A stretch of 47,113 nt of DNA. Source: Ferrimonas sediminum (lineage in GTDB: Bacteria; Pseudomonadota; Gammaproteobacteria; Enterobacterales; Shewanellaceae). Shown one piece after another: positions 26,579-34,910 of the stretch. The position numbers and the translations under genes are program-made. Position 1 is the stretch's first letter. Every line of letters starts with the position of its first letter. The notes under the pieces are model-generated. The model did no database searches. It was given only the letters and a program-made list of their open reading frames with translations, and was not told where the DNA came from. The stretch is taken from contig NZ_FNEM01000024.1 in the NCBI RefSeq assembly GCF_900100175.1, positions 1 to 47,113 on the forward strand. The letters are read 5' to 3'.

Positions 26579-26958
26579 TCGCCCCGTTAATTGCAGCAGT
26601 GCAGATTGGAACGGGTGCTGATGCTCGATTCGGGAGTCTGCCTGATGAGGTTCTGCCACGATGGCTGACGCCGCGCCAATGACCTGCGCCTATGGGATTC
26701 GGCCTTTAACGGTTATGGCGACGGTTCCAAGGTATTTGACCGATAATATGGGGCCGGGTCGGCTAAAATTCGTCCGTTATCCTGTACTACATCGGATACT
26801 CGGTGTTGTTTGACCTTGTCGTCAGCCCCAGCTATGCCACAATGATGACGGCGGTGGAGTATTTGCCGCCAGCCATCAATCGAAACCTGCTCCAATCTGG
26901 TGGTAACGGTGACAGCAGTTCAAGGATGAACTGGATTATGATGACAGGGAGAGCAATC
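26579..26958. other. Intergenic region, nothing recognised
   Basis: A 380-bp stretch before the membrane-anchored orphan at 26959. The frame of that gene stays open back to 26803, but the extra residues look like untranslated leader and lack an SD. I see no terminator after the DUF805 gene, so read-through is possible. Confidence 0.4.
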
Positions 26959-27546
26959 ATGAATCGGATGTTGAATGGGGCAATAATGGTGGTGGCCGGG
27001 GTGCTGTTGGGAATCAGCGCCACCGAGGTGTCCAGTTTCGTCTCCAGCCAGCCGGTAGAGCTGATCAACTCGGAGGTACGCAAGGTCTCCAGCAGTGTAG
27101 AGTCTGATCAGCAAGCGCTGATGAGGGAGCTTGATAAGCTGACTCAGCTGCAAAACCCGAACCCGGAGCTGTCGTCTGTGGTTAACAACATTCAAGCCCT
27201 GGCCAGTCGGTTGAGTGCTAACCTGAGTCAGGTCAGCTATTTCACCAATACCATTGAAAGCAACTTTTTGTGGCTGGCGGAAAAAGAGCGGCTGGCCCAG
27301 ATCAACAGTTTTCCCGATTTTATCCTGCCGAAGAAGAAGGCTGCGTCACTCTGTGGTGACGACATCACCTTTTCAGTAACCAGCGAGTTCGGCTCCCGCA
27401 TTACCACCAGCCTGGCCGGTCGCCGCGCTAACTTTGAAGTGGGTGACGAGGCGATCTTCGAGTCCGATGGCGAGCGTGCCAAGCTGGCCTACCTGGGCAA
27501 AGCGGACGGTTATTACCAGTTTCGGTTGATCTGCTCTTTAGTTTAA
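26959..27546 (+). CDS. Membrane-anchored hypothetical protein with coiled coil
   Basis: A 195-residue protein from ATG 26959, behind AGGGAGAG. A single N-terminal hydrophobic helix (about 5-22: NGAIMVVAGVLLGISA) is followed by a helical, probably coiled-coil region (about 28-110, SSSVESDQQALMRELDKLTQLQ and SSVVNNIQALASRLSANLS). A C-terminal beta-rich part (about 120-195) contains two Cys (CGDDITFSVTSEFG and the final ICSLV). The anchor is not followed by a cleavage motif, so the protein is likely held in the inner membrane facing the periplasm. No family is recognised. Its stop overlaps the convergent oxidoreductase gene by four bases. Confidence 0.6.
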   Translation: MNRMLNGAIMVVAGVLLGISATEVSSFVSSQPVELINSEVRKVSSSVESDQQALMRELDKLTQLQNPNPELSSVVNNIQALASRLSANLSQVSYFTNTIESNFLWLAEKERLAQINSFPDFILPKKKAASLCGDDITFSVTSEFGSRITTSLAGRRANFEVGDEAIFESDGERAKLAYLGKADGYYQFRLICSLV

Positions 27547-28643
27547 GACCCCGTCAACAGCGTCTGTACATGCTCGGCAATGGCCAGGGCGCTGGTCAGT
27601 CCGGGCGATTCTATCCCCCCTAACGCCACCATATTGGCCCCCCCCAACTGATCCGGCCCCCAGAAGGCAAAGTCGTGCGCTGCCTCCCCCGGGCCACACA
27701 GCTTAGGCCGAATGCCGGCGTAGTCCGGCTGCAATAGAGCGGCGTCGGCATCGGGCCAGTAACGTCGAATCGACTCACAAAACGGCGTCGCGAGGCCGGG
27801 AGTGGCCCGCATGGAGTGCGGCAGTTGGCACCATTCCACGTTGGGGCCGAAGCGGGCGTGGCCGTCGAGATCCAGTGTCAGGTGGATGCCCAGCCCTCCG
27901 GGTTCGGGCAGGGGATAGATTAAACGCTGAAACGGCGAGGCGGCGGTGAGTCGGTAGTAGTTGCCCTTGGCGAAGGCGGGCTGCACCCTGGGCTGGCGGA
28001 TGCCGGTGATGCGGCGCAGTGCGCTGATGCTGTTGAGGCCGGTGGCCAGCACCAGAGTCTCACAGTGGATTCGATAGCCGTCGCTGAGGGTTACCTCAAA
28101 CCCCGTTTCAAGCGCCCTGGCCGATGCCATCCCCTGTTTCAGCGCCAGGTCGCAGCCGGCGGCTTCGGCATCGGCCAGCAGGGCCAGCATCAGCTGGTGG
28201 GCATCGAGGATACCGGTGGAGGGGCTTAGCAGGGCGCCGTGACAACGCAGTGCCGGCTCAAGCTCACGGGCCTGATCGGCATTGAGCAGGCGCAGATCGG
28301 TAACGCCATTGGCTTGCCCCTGGTCAAACAGCGCCAGCAGTTGGGGTAACTGCTGCGCGTCGGTGGCCACCACCAGTTTGCCGCAGCGCCGATGAGGCAG
28401 CCCCCTTTGCTCGAGATAGTGATAAAGCAGGTGGCGGCCTCGCACACAGAGGGTGGTCTTCAGCCAGCGGTTCGGATTGTACAAGCCGGCATGAATCACC
28501 TCGCTGTTGCGCGAACTGATGCCGGTGCCGATGGCCCCCTCCTGCTCGATGATCGTTACCTCTCGCCCGGCCATGGACAGTTGCCGGGCAATGGCTAAAC
28601 CCACCACACCGGCGCCCACCACCAGGGTATCGAGTCTCTCCAT
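27543..28643 (-). CDS. FAD-dependent oxidoreductase (L-2-hydroxyglutarate oxidase-like)
   Basis: A 366-residue DAO-superfamily enzyme. The Rossmann FAD motif VVGAGVVGLAIARQL lies at 8-22, followed by IEQE. Then come SSRNSEVIHAGLYNPN, which resembles the LhgO/L2HGDH signature, and a C-terminal GGIESPGLTSALAIAEHV. The expected reaction is oxidation of a 2-hydroxy acid to a 2-keto acid, with electrons passed to O2 or quinone. It is the last gene of a minus-strand run with a DegT aminotransferase, an epimerase and a glycosyltransferase, about 73 bp after the aminotransferase. Whether it works with them or is an independent metabolic gene cannot be told from sequence. Confidence 0.85.
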   Translation of the reverse strand: MERLDTLVVGAGVVGLAIARQLSMAGREVTIIEQEGAIGTGISSRNSEVIHAGLYNPNRWLKTTLCVRGRHLLYHYLEQRGLPHRRCGKLVVATDAQQLPQLLALFDQGQANGVTDLRLLNADQARELEPALRCHGALLSPSTGILDAHQLMLALLADAEAAGCDLALKQGMASARALETGFEVTLSDGYRIHCETLVLATGLNSISALRRITGIRQPRVQPAFAKGNYYRLTAASPFQRLIYPLPEPGGLGIHLTLDLDGHARFGPNVEWCQLPHSMRATPGLATPFCESIRRYWPDADAALLQPDYAGIRPKLCGPGEAAHDFAFWGPDQLGGANMVALGGIESPGLTSALAIAEHVQTLLTGS

Positions 28644-28716
28644 GGGAACCCTAACTGTTACTCTTTACCTGATGTCAGCATACTGGCTTTGTCGCTGTCC
28701 GGATAGCGCAGGCTTG

Positions 28717-29838
28717 TTATAACCCGCTGACCAGCCGCTGCCGGTGCTGGCGTTCCACCGCGAGCACCACCCGCTCAATCTGCGCCTGGCTCATAGAGGG
28801 AAACAGCGGCAGGTTCAATACCCGTTGCGACACCGATTCAGACACCGGACAGGGCAGGGCCCGGCAGGGGGCATGGCCATCGGCATAGACCTCCTGGCGG
28901 TACAACGGCATCGGGTAGCAGATTCGAGTGTCGATGCCCTGGCTTTTGAGTTCCCTGGCCACCTGATCCCGATCGTCGATCAGTATGGTGTAGAGAAAGT
29001 GGGCGGCGTCGCTGTCGGCAACCGGGTTGTTGAGAGTGTCGATGCCCACGGCGTCAAAGTGGCGCTGGTACTCGTTGGAAACCCGGCGGCGCCCTTCCAG
29101 GAAACGATCCAGTTTTTCCAGTTGGGTCAGGCCCACTGCGGCCATGATGTCGTTCATTCTGGCGTTGTAGCCCAGTCGGGCGTGCAGGTATTTTCCGGAC
29201 TCGCCCTGATTGCGATATACCCTCATCGCATCGGCATGGGCCTTGTGATGGGTGAAAATCATACCGCCTTCGATGGTGGTCATGGTTTTGGCCATATGAA
29301 AGCTCATGGTACTGATGCCGGCCTGACTGCCTAGCGGTGCACCCAGGTAGCGTCCCCCCAGGGAGTGGGCGGCGTCCTGCAGAGCGAACAACCCAAGTTG
29401 ATCCGCCAGATCCATGATTCTTTGGCTGTCTGCTGGCAAGCCGCCGTAGTCGATGTAAACCAGCCCTTTGGTGCGTGGCGAGATCGCTTCCAGAATCAGC
29501 TGAGGGTTGAGATTCAGGTTGCGGCTGTCGACGTCGACGAACACCGCCGTAGCACCGACCCTGGAGACGGCGGCGGCGGTGGCGAAGTAAGTGATGGCGG
29601 GCACGATGACCTCATCGCCGGGACCGACGCCCAGCACTTTCAGGGCGATGTCCAGCGCCACCGAGCCGCTGGAGACGGCAACGGCATGCTCCACCTGCAT
29701 TCGCTTCGCCATGGCCTGTTCAAAGCGGGCCACCCTGGGCCCCATGGTCAGCCAGTCATCCCGAAAGGCGGCGGCAATGGCATTGAGTTCATCATCGCCG
29801 ACCTCGGGTCGGGACCAGGGGATATCATCCTGCATCAT
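28717..29838 (-). CDS. DegT/DnrJ/EryC1/StrS-family aminotransferase
   Basis: A 373-residue PLP enzyme starting at ATG 29838 (a second ATG follows at once) with AAGGAG upstream. Features are WSRPEVGDDELNAI at the N terminus, SSGSVALDIALKVLGVGPGDEVIVP, DAAHSLGG (PLP-ring contact), and the Schiff-base lysine K184 in FHMAKTMTTIEGG. Family members transfer an amino group to keto-sugar nucleotides or other keto sugars. The neighbouring epimerase gene, 10 bp upstream, could supply a sugar-nucleotide substrate. The product sugar is not known. Confidence 0.9.
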   Translation of the reverse strand: MMQDDIPWSRPEVGDDELNAIAAAFRDDWLTMGPRVARFEQAMAKRMQVEHAVAVSSGSVALDIALKVLGVGPGDEVIVPAITYFATAAAVSRVGATAVFVDVDSRNLNLNPQLILEAISPRTKGLVYIDYGGLPADSQRIMDLADQLGLFALQDAAHSLGGRYLGAPLGSQAGISTMSFHMAKTMTTIEGGMIFTHHKAHADAMRVYRNQGESGKYLHARLGYNARMNDIMAAVGLTQLEKLDRFLEGRRRVSNEYQRHFDAVGIDTLNNPVADSDAAHFLYTILIDDRDQVARELKSQGIDTRICYPMPLYRQEVYADGHAPCRALPCPVSESVSQRVLNLPLFPSMSQAQIERVVLAVERQHRQRLVSGL

Positions 29839-29848
29839 GGACGGCTCC

Positions 29849-30778
29849 TTAGAAATTGCGATAGATGGAGAAGGGTTTGATCAGCGGACAGGCCTTGAGC
29901 AGCTCGGCAATGCCGTGCTCCATGCTGACGTTGGCGCGGTATCCCAGCGATCGAATTCGCTGATAGCTGACGGCATAATCCCGCTTATCGAGATCTTCAC
30001 CAAACTCTGCCTGATGCAGATAGTAGTCAAACTGCTGCTTCACCATCTGAGCGATCTCCAGCTTGGTGAAATTCAGCGACTCGTCGCCGACGTTGTAGGG
30101 CTGGCCTTTCATCTGATCATAATGATCCATGCTAAACAGGATGCTGTTGGCGGCATCGGTGCTGTGCAGGAAGGTGCGCCGTGCGTGGCCTTCGTACATC
30201 ACAAAAGTACGGTTATGCACCACCTGATGGACGATGTCGTTCACCAGCAGATCCAGTCGCATTCGCGGCGATACCCCAAACACGGTGGCGAATCGCAGCG
30301 GGATGCCCTCGGCATCCAGCACGTATTTCTCCGCTTCTGCCTTGGTTTCTCCGTATAGGGTCAGGGGGTTGATGGGGGTGTCTTCGGTGCACAACTCCTC
30401 GACCGCGCCATAGGTGGAGCCGGTGGAGGCCTGTATCAGTTGCTGAGAAGGACTCATGTGCCGGGCCAGGTTGGCCACCACCCCGATGTTGGTTTCCTTG
30501 GCGGTAGTCGGATGGTGCTGGCAGGCGGGGTAGCCCACAATGGCGGCCAGGTTGATGACCGTATCCGCCCGCTTCAGGTGCTCGCGGAGGTTGGACTCCT
30601 TGCGGGCATCGTTGTAGTCGACACTGAGGTTGGGGTGACCCAGGAAAGACAGCATGGGACCAATCCCCCACATCAGGGAGTCGATAACGGTGACGGTGTC
30701 GCCCCTGGCCAGCAATTTGGGAACCAGAATGGAACCGATGTAGCCTGCGCCGCCGGTCACCAGCACGTGCTGTGGCAT
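29849..30778 (-). CDS. NAD-dependent epimerase/dehydratase (extended SDR)
   Basis: A 309-residue enzyme from ATG 30778 behind AAGGAG; an in-frame extension to 30829 has no support. It has GGAGYIGS (9-16) for NAD binding, NLAAIVGYPACQHHP (about 76-90), a Ser/Thr at STGSTYG and the YGETK catalytic pair (Y142, K146). It should act on a nucleotide sugar as a 4-epimerase or dehydratase; the exact substrate cannot be read. It lies 10 bp upstream of the aminotransferase and 122 bp downstream of the glycosyltransferase, consistent with one sugar-modification unit. Confidence 0.9.
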   Translation of the reverse strand: MPQHVLVTGGAGYIGSILVPKLLARGDTVTVIDSLMWGIGPMLSFLGHPNLSVDYNDARKESNLREHLKRADTVINLAAIVGYPACQHHPTTAKETNIGVVANLARHMSPSQQLIQASTGSTYGAVEELCTEDTPINPLTLYGETKAEAEKYVLDAEGIPLRFATVFGVSPRMRLDLLVNDIVHQVVHNRTFVMYEGHARRTFLHSTDAANSILFSMDHYDQMKGQPYNVGDESLNFTKLEIAQMVKQQFDYYLHQAEFGEDLDKRDYAVSYQRIRSLGYRANVSMEHGIAELLKACPLIKPFSIYRNF

Positions 30779-30900
30779 GATGTGCTCCTTGGGTGATTCG
30801 CTGTTTAGTTTGCGTTCACACAGCATCACTGATTGCCATCAGTTACCGGTGAACTCGCGTACACATCCTGTGGAGGGCCGTAATAGCTAAAGGCCTAATT

Positions 30901-32064
30901 TTAGTTCAGCATTTTGTTATTCAAAGGCATGTCATGCCGGTTGATCAGATCCAGGTACACTCGAATGATGGTGTTGCTGCACTGGGTGAATGAAAACTGC
31001 TGCGCCGCTTGTATCGCCTTTTGTCTGGGCGAGGTCGGTTTCGCCAGGCACTGCTCGATATATTGGTGAATGCGCAGGGCGCCGTCGCTGCGACTGAAAT
31101 CCACAGTGAGCCCCAGTCCGGCTTTGTCGACCACCCGTTTAAAGCTGTCGATGTCGGAGGCGATGGGGATCAGTCCGGCGGCCATGCCCTCCACCAGGGT
31201 TTGGCCAAAGCCCTCGTACTCAGAGGCGCTGGTAATGAAACTGTTGTGTTGTATCAACTCGATCATGGCCTGATCGCTGAGTCCGATGTGAATCTTGACA
31301 CTCTGCTGCAGGCCCAGCGCCGAGATCTGACGGCGCAGCCGGCTTAGGTTGTGGTCCCAGTCTCGGCCGGCAATATCCAGATGGTAGCCATCGTGGTGTT
31401 GGCACAGTTGGGCAAAGGTATCCAGCAACCTATCCAGTCGTTTGTTGTCTGAGAAGCGGCCGATGAACAACAGGTTCCGTGTCAACCTGGGGGCCGCCGC
31501 ATTGGCAAACTTGTCGATATCGACGCCGTTTTCCACCAGCAGCAACCGCTCCGGATCGCAGATCTTCCTGAAGGTGCTGAAATCGCCGTTGCTGATGGCC
31601 AGTACCCGGCCATAGCCGCGCATCGCCCAGCGGCTGATGGTGCGAAAATAGAGTCGTTTCAGCCGAGCTGCGAACTGAGTGTGGAAGAAACCGCCATGAG
31701 TGCTGACCACCATGGGTTTGTGGTGGAACCAGCGGGTAGCAGACAGGTAATCGAAGAAGAAGTCGATGCCATGAACGTGGACGATGTCGGCGTCTTTGAT
31801 GGCAAACAACACCCCCGGTGCAATGGGGTATTTATAACTGCCCTGGTAACCGATGCGTTTGACCTCGATGCCATTGATGATCTCGTTTTGAGGCAGAGAG
31901 GGCGTATGGTGCTGATGAAACAGGCGGTTTAGGGAGATGACCCGGGCATTTACACCCGCCTGGCGCTGTGCTTGCACAAGGGACATGACGAACTTTTCAA
32001 GCCCGCCAACACCGGGGTGAAATTGACGAACGATGTGCGCCACCTTGAGCGTTGGCTGGTGCAT
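30901..32064 (-). CDS. GT4-family glycosyltransferase
   Basis: A 387-residue retaining glycosyltransferase with a GT-B fold. The N-terminal half has HIVRQFHPGVGGLEKFVMSL (acceptor-side glycine loop), VHVHGIDFF and STHGGFFHTQ. The C-terminal half has FIGRFSDNKRLDRLL and the EX7E element (E284 and E292 in SEYEGFGQTLVEGMAAGL). It transfers a sugar from an NDP-sugar to a lipid- or glycan-linked acceptor. It is the first gene of the cluster with the epimerase, aminotransferase and oxidoreductase. No flippase or polymerase is nearby. Confidence 0.9.
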   Translation of the reverse strand: MHQPTLKVAHIVRQFHPGVGGLEKFVMSLVQAQRQAGVNARVISLNRLFHQHHTPSLPQNEIINGIEVKRIGYQGSYKYPIAPGVLFAIKDADIVHVHGIDFFFDYLSATRWFHHKPMVVSTHGGFFHTQFAARLKRLYFRTISRWAMRGYGRVLAISNGDFSTFRKICDPERLLLVENGVDIDKFANAAAPRLTRNLLFIGRFSDNKRLDRLLDTFAQLCQHHDGYHLDIAGRDWDHNLSRLRRQISALGLQQSVKIHIGLSDQAMIELIQHNSFITSASEYEGFGQTLVEGMAAGLIPIASDIDSFKRVVDKAGLGLTVDFSRSDGALRIHQYIEQCLAKPTSPRQKAIQAAQQFSFTQCSNTIIRVYLDLINRHDMPLNNKMLN

Positions 32065-32215
32065 AGGAGCGGCCCTGAAGTCACACAGTGAAAGCCCATC
32101 CTGGCCGATACTGAGTCCCTATAAAAACGGCAAAATCAATGCATCGGCGCGAACCGCATTGATATGAGCACCTTCAAAAGATAGAACAGATGCGCCAAAC
32201 CGGGACGGATAATTC

Positions 32216-32252
32216 TGTTAGCCAGCGGGGTGCGACGTACCGCTGGCTAACA
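32216..32252 (-). terminator. Perfect inverted repeat after the channel-CBS gene
   Basis: TGTTAGCCAGCGG (32216-32228) and CCGCTGGCTAACA (32240-32252): a 13-bp perfect stem with an 11-base loop, 8 bp beyond the gene's stop. No T run follows, so it is either a non-canonical terminator or an RNA-stability or protein-binding element. Confidence 0.5.
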
Positions 32253-32260
32253 CGATTGGC

Positions 32261-32800
32261 TTAAGCTACATTTGCTTCACCTCGCATATCAGTGGCTTGC
32301 GTTGCCTGAAGCTCTCCGGCAAGGGCAGCCAGTACTTTTCGACGGTCGATAACTCCGACCACTCTTTTGCCATCCATCACCGCCACCAGGGCATTGGCTC
32401 TGGGGACCGCATTCATGGCGCGTTGCTCAATGTTTTCCACATTGAAACTGGTGAGATAACCACTGGAGCTGACCGGGTAGAGTTTGTCTTCGTCCACGGC
32501 CAGGCGGCAGGCCAGTTTGGTCAGCGGCTCGTCGGTGCTGCAGGAGAACGTCAGAGGCTGCATCACCTTGGCGATTTCCATCAGCTGGGTATCTTCAAAC
32601 TCAGACAGGTAGAACGCTCGCAGCAGATCCTGGTCATCGACGATGGCCACCGGACGGTCGCCATCCAGCACCAAAGCGGCGGCACGGCCCTGACGCAACA
32701 GGGCTTGACTGGCCTCGGCCACGTTGGTGGTCGGGGTCAGCATCAGTGGCTGGTGATCGCACAGGTCGGCAGCGGTAAGCGGGGTCGTGGTGTAAGTCAT
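32261..32800 (-). CDS. Possible internal start giving a free CBS-pair protein
   Basis: Within the channel-CBS gene, ATG 32800 (M300) lies exactly at the linker-CBS boundary with a CAAAGG sequence at 32816-32811, ten bases upstream. Translation from here would give a 179-residue CBS-only protein. This is a speculative second product, not a separate gene; it rests only on the RBS-like sequence and its fit to the domain edge. Confidence 0.25.
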   Translation of the reverse strand: MTYTTTPLTAADLCDHQPLMLTPTTNVAEASQALLRQGRAAALVLDGDRPVAIVDDQDLLRAFYLSEFEDTQLMEIAKVMQPLTFSCSTDEPLTKLACRLAVDEDKLYPVSSSGYLTSFNVENIEQRAMNAVPRANALVAVMDGKRVVGVIDRRKVLAALAGELQATQATDMRGEANVA

Positions 32801-33697
32801 GGTGTGGTTTCCTTTGGATTCAGAATTCGAGTGAGTGTGGGTGTCAGAAGCGGGCGTGTGGCGGCCATGGATCCACCAGTGGGCCAGACCGACAAAGACG
32901 CCGCCGCCGATGATGTTTCCGAGGGTGACCGGCATCAGGTTGTTGATTAAGAAATGGCGGACGGTCAGATCGGCGAACTGATCGGCGTTGACCCCCAGAC
33001 CGGCCCAGAAGGCGGCGTCTGCCAGACTGTGGATGGCGATGCCCAGAGGCACCAGAAACAGGTTGGCAATGCTGTGTTCAAATCCGGTACTGACAAACAT
33101 CGCTACCGGCAGAATCAGCAACAGAGATTTTCCGACCGGGTCCTTAGTACTGAAACTCATCCAGATCCCAAGACATACCAGCAGGTTACACAGTACGCCC
33201 AGGGCGACGGCCTGCCAGAAGCTGTGTTCCAGTTTGTGCTGGGCGACGTTCATGACCTGAAGCCCCCACTGGCCGCCAAACTGGCTGGCCTGATCTGCCG
33301 TGATCAACAGCGCAACCAGCAACAGGGCGCCGGTCAGGTTGCCGGCAAACACCCGTCCCCAATGGCTGAGCAGGCGTCGTCCACTGATCTCGCCGTTGGC
33401 CCAGGGAATGATGGTCAACACGGTGCTGGTGAACAGCTCTGCGCCACAGACCACCACCAGAATCAGCCCCAGGCTAAATACCAGGCCACCCAGCAGGCGA
33501 CTCAGCCCCCAGGGCATGCCGCTCGAGCCGGTAACAACGGTGATGTAAAAGGTGAAAGCGATACCGATGTACAACCCGGCCATCACGGCCAGGGCGAACA
33601 CTCGGCTGGCGGATTTCCCCAGCTTGCTGTGACCGAAATGTTCGGCACCACTGAGCAAGGTGTCCCGTTGTGGGGAGCTGGGTACGGCGGTCAGCAT
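32261..33697 (-). CDS. Formate/nitrite transporter-family channel fused to a CBS pair
   Basis: A 478-residue fusion. Residues about 25-285 form an FNT channel with six hydrophobic segments, LFTSTVLTIIPW and the conserved GFEHSIANLFLVPLGI. A His/Ser-rich linker (about 284-300: HGRHTPASDTHTHSNS) leads to two CBS domains (about 305-375 and 395-470) ending VVGVIDRRKVLAALAGEL. FNT proteins pass formate, nitrite or similar anions; a CBS pair would let nucleotide levels gate it. FocA and NirC are normally about 280 residues with no such tail. An ATG at 32800 (residue 300), with AAAGG ten bases upstream, could also start a free CBS protein. Confidence 0.9.
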   Translation of the reverse strand: MLTAVPSSPQRDTLLSGAEHFGHSKLGKSASRVFALAVMAGLYIGIAFTFYITVVTGSSGMPWGLSRLLGGLVFSLGLILVVVCGAELFTSTVLTIIPWANGEISGRRLLSHWGRVFAGNLTGALLLVALLITADQASQFGGQWGLQVMNVAQHKLEHSFWQAVALGVLCNLLVCLGIWMSFSTKDPVGKSLLLILPVAMFVSTGFEHSIANLFLVPLGIAIHSLADAAFWAGLGVNADQFADLTVRHFLINNLMPVTLGNIIGGGVFVGLAHWWIHGRHTPASDTHTHSNSESKGNHTMTYTTTPLTAADLCDHQPLMLTPTTNVAEASQALLRQGRAAALVLDGDRPVAIVDDQDLLRAFYLSEFEDTQLMEIAKVMQPLTFSCSTDEPLTKLACRLAVDEDKLYPVSSSGYLTSFNVENIEQRAMNAVPRANALVAVMDGKRVVGVIDRRKVLAALAGELQATQATDMRGEANVA

Positions 33698-34153
33698 CGG
33701 TCCGCCTTATGCTGTGTTGGTGTGATGGTGATCTCGTTTGTCACTGTTATTCCCCCTTGTGTCACGGTTGGGTGTGTCGTTGAAGTTTCCCATTCACGTT
33801 ATGATCGGAATTGCTTAAATTAAAATTGATTTAATGATGCTGCTTGATAAATAAAACTGATTCATATGCTGTTGGGTTTTTACCGAATAACGGTCCTGGT
33901 GCTGTGGTGGGTTGTCGTACGGATCCCGTTGTCATCGGGCTTTGGCGGGGGGTTTTTTCAGGGATTGTTCGCTAATTACTGTGTTATCTGGGTTTTGCTG
34001 GCCATTGTTGACCGAAAGGCACCTAAATGTCGGCGACTGGGGAGAGGGGAGCTATTGGTTGGTGTTGGCACGGGGGGTACTCGGGTGATCGAAATATTTG
34101 ATGATGTGTGGCTGTGTTGACTATTTTAGTGATGATATCGGGCATTCCTGTAG

Positions 34154-34169
34154 TGTGATGTGGATCACG
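34154..34169 (+). promoter_or_regulatory. Candidate CRP-binding site
   Basis: TGTGA-TGTGGA-TCACG matches the CRP consensus TGTGA-N6-TCACA at 9 of 10 defined bases, and GTGA-N6-TCAC is fully symmetrical. It is 457 bp from the channel start and over 700 bp from the creatininase start, so its target is unclear. Confidence 0.45.
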
Positions 34170-34407
34170 TTGTGGCGGTGGCTGTTGCTGGGCTGCCCCG
34201 TTTTTACTGGCTTTGGCCGCAACTCGCCCGGCAGGTGACCGGGGTAAAAGGTGAGTCAGACATCAAATTGGGCTGTTTGTTGGTCTGCGGTAAAAAGGGG
34301 GCGCAGTAGGGGAGATGCTGTTGCCGAATTGAGTATCAAGATTATTGATATGCGATCAAAAAATAATTTGCATATTTGATTTTGATTGGTTGATAACTTT
34401 CGCTTTT

Positions 34408-34423
34408 GATCGCCGCGGCGATC
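34408..34423. repeat. 16-bp perfect palindrome
   Basis: GATCGCCGCGGCGATC reads the same on both strands and directly follows the TTGAT/ATCAA-rich stretch. Its role is unknown; a regulator site is possible. Confidence 0.6.
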
Positions 34424-34492
34424 GTGAGCGGGATCAAGTAGGGCTGGGGCAGGCGTGGCCTCTCCCTCGAACGGCAATCAGGATTTTCCGGA

Positions 34493-34813
<321 letters not shown>

Positions 34814-34910
34814 GATTCCAGTGCTATGGCGTCTTCATGAGTCGACTTTGGCCACAGCAGCGATGATCTGGACAGGCTAGGATAGCGATTTACCATCAGG
34901 AGTGACCGAT

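Noticed and set aside
33866-34120. 84-codon hydrophobic frame in the large gap
   Set aside because: No ribosome site before its ATG and codon use unlike neighbouring genes; the hydrophobic start may be chance in TG-rich DNA.
34339-34353. TTGAT-ATGCG-ATCAA as an FNR box
   Set aside because: The spacing is five bases; the FNR consensus needs four. It is also over 600 bp from the channel start.
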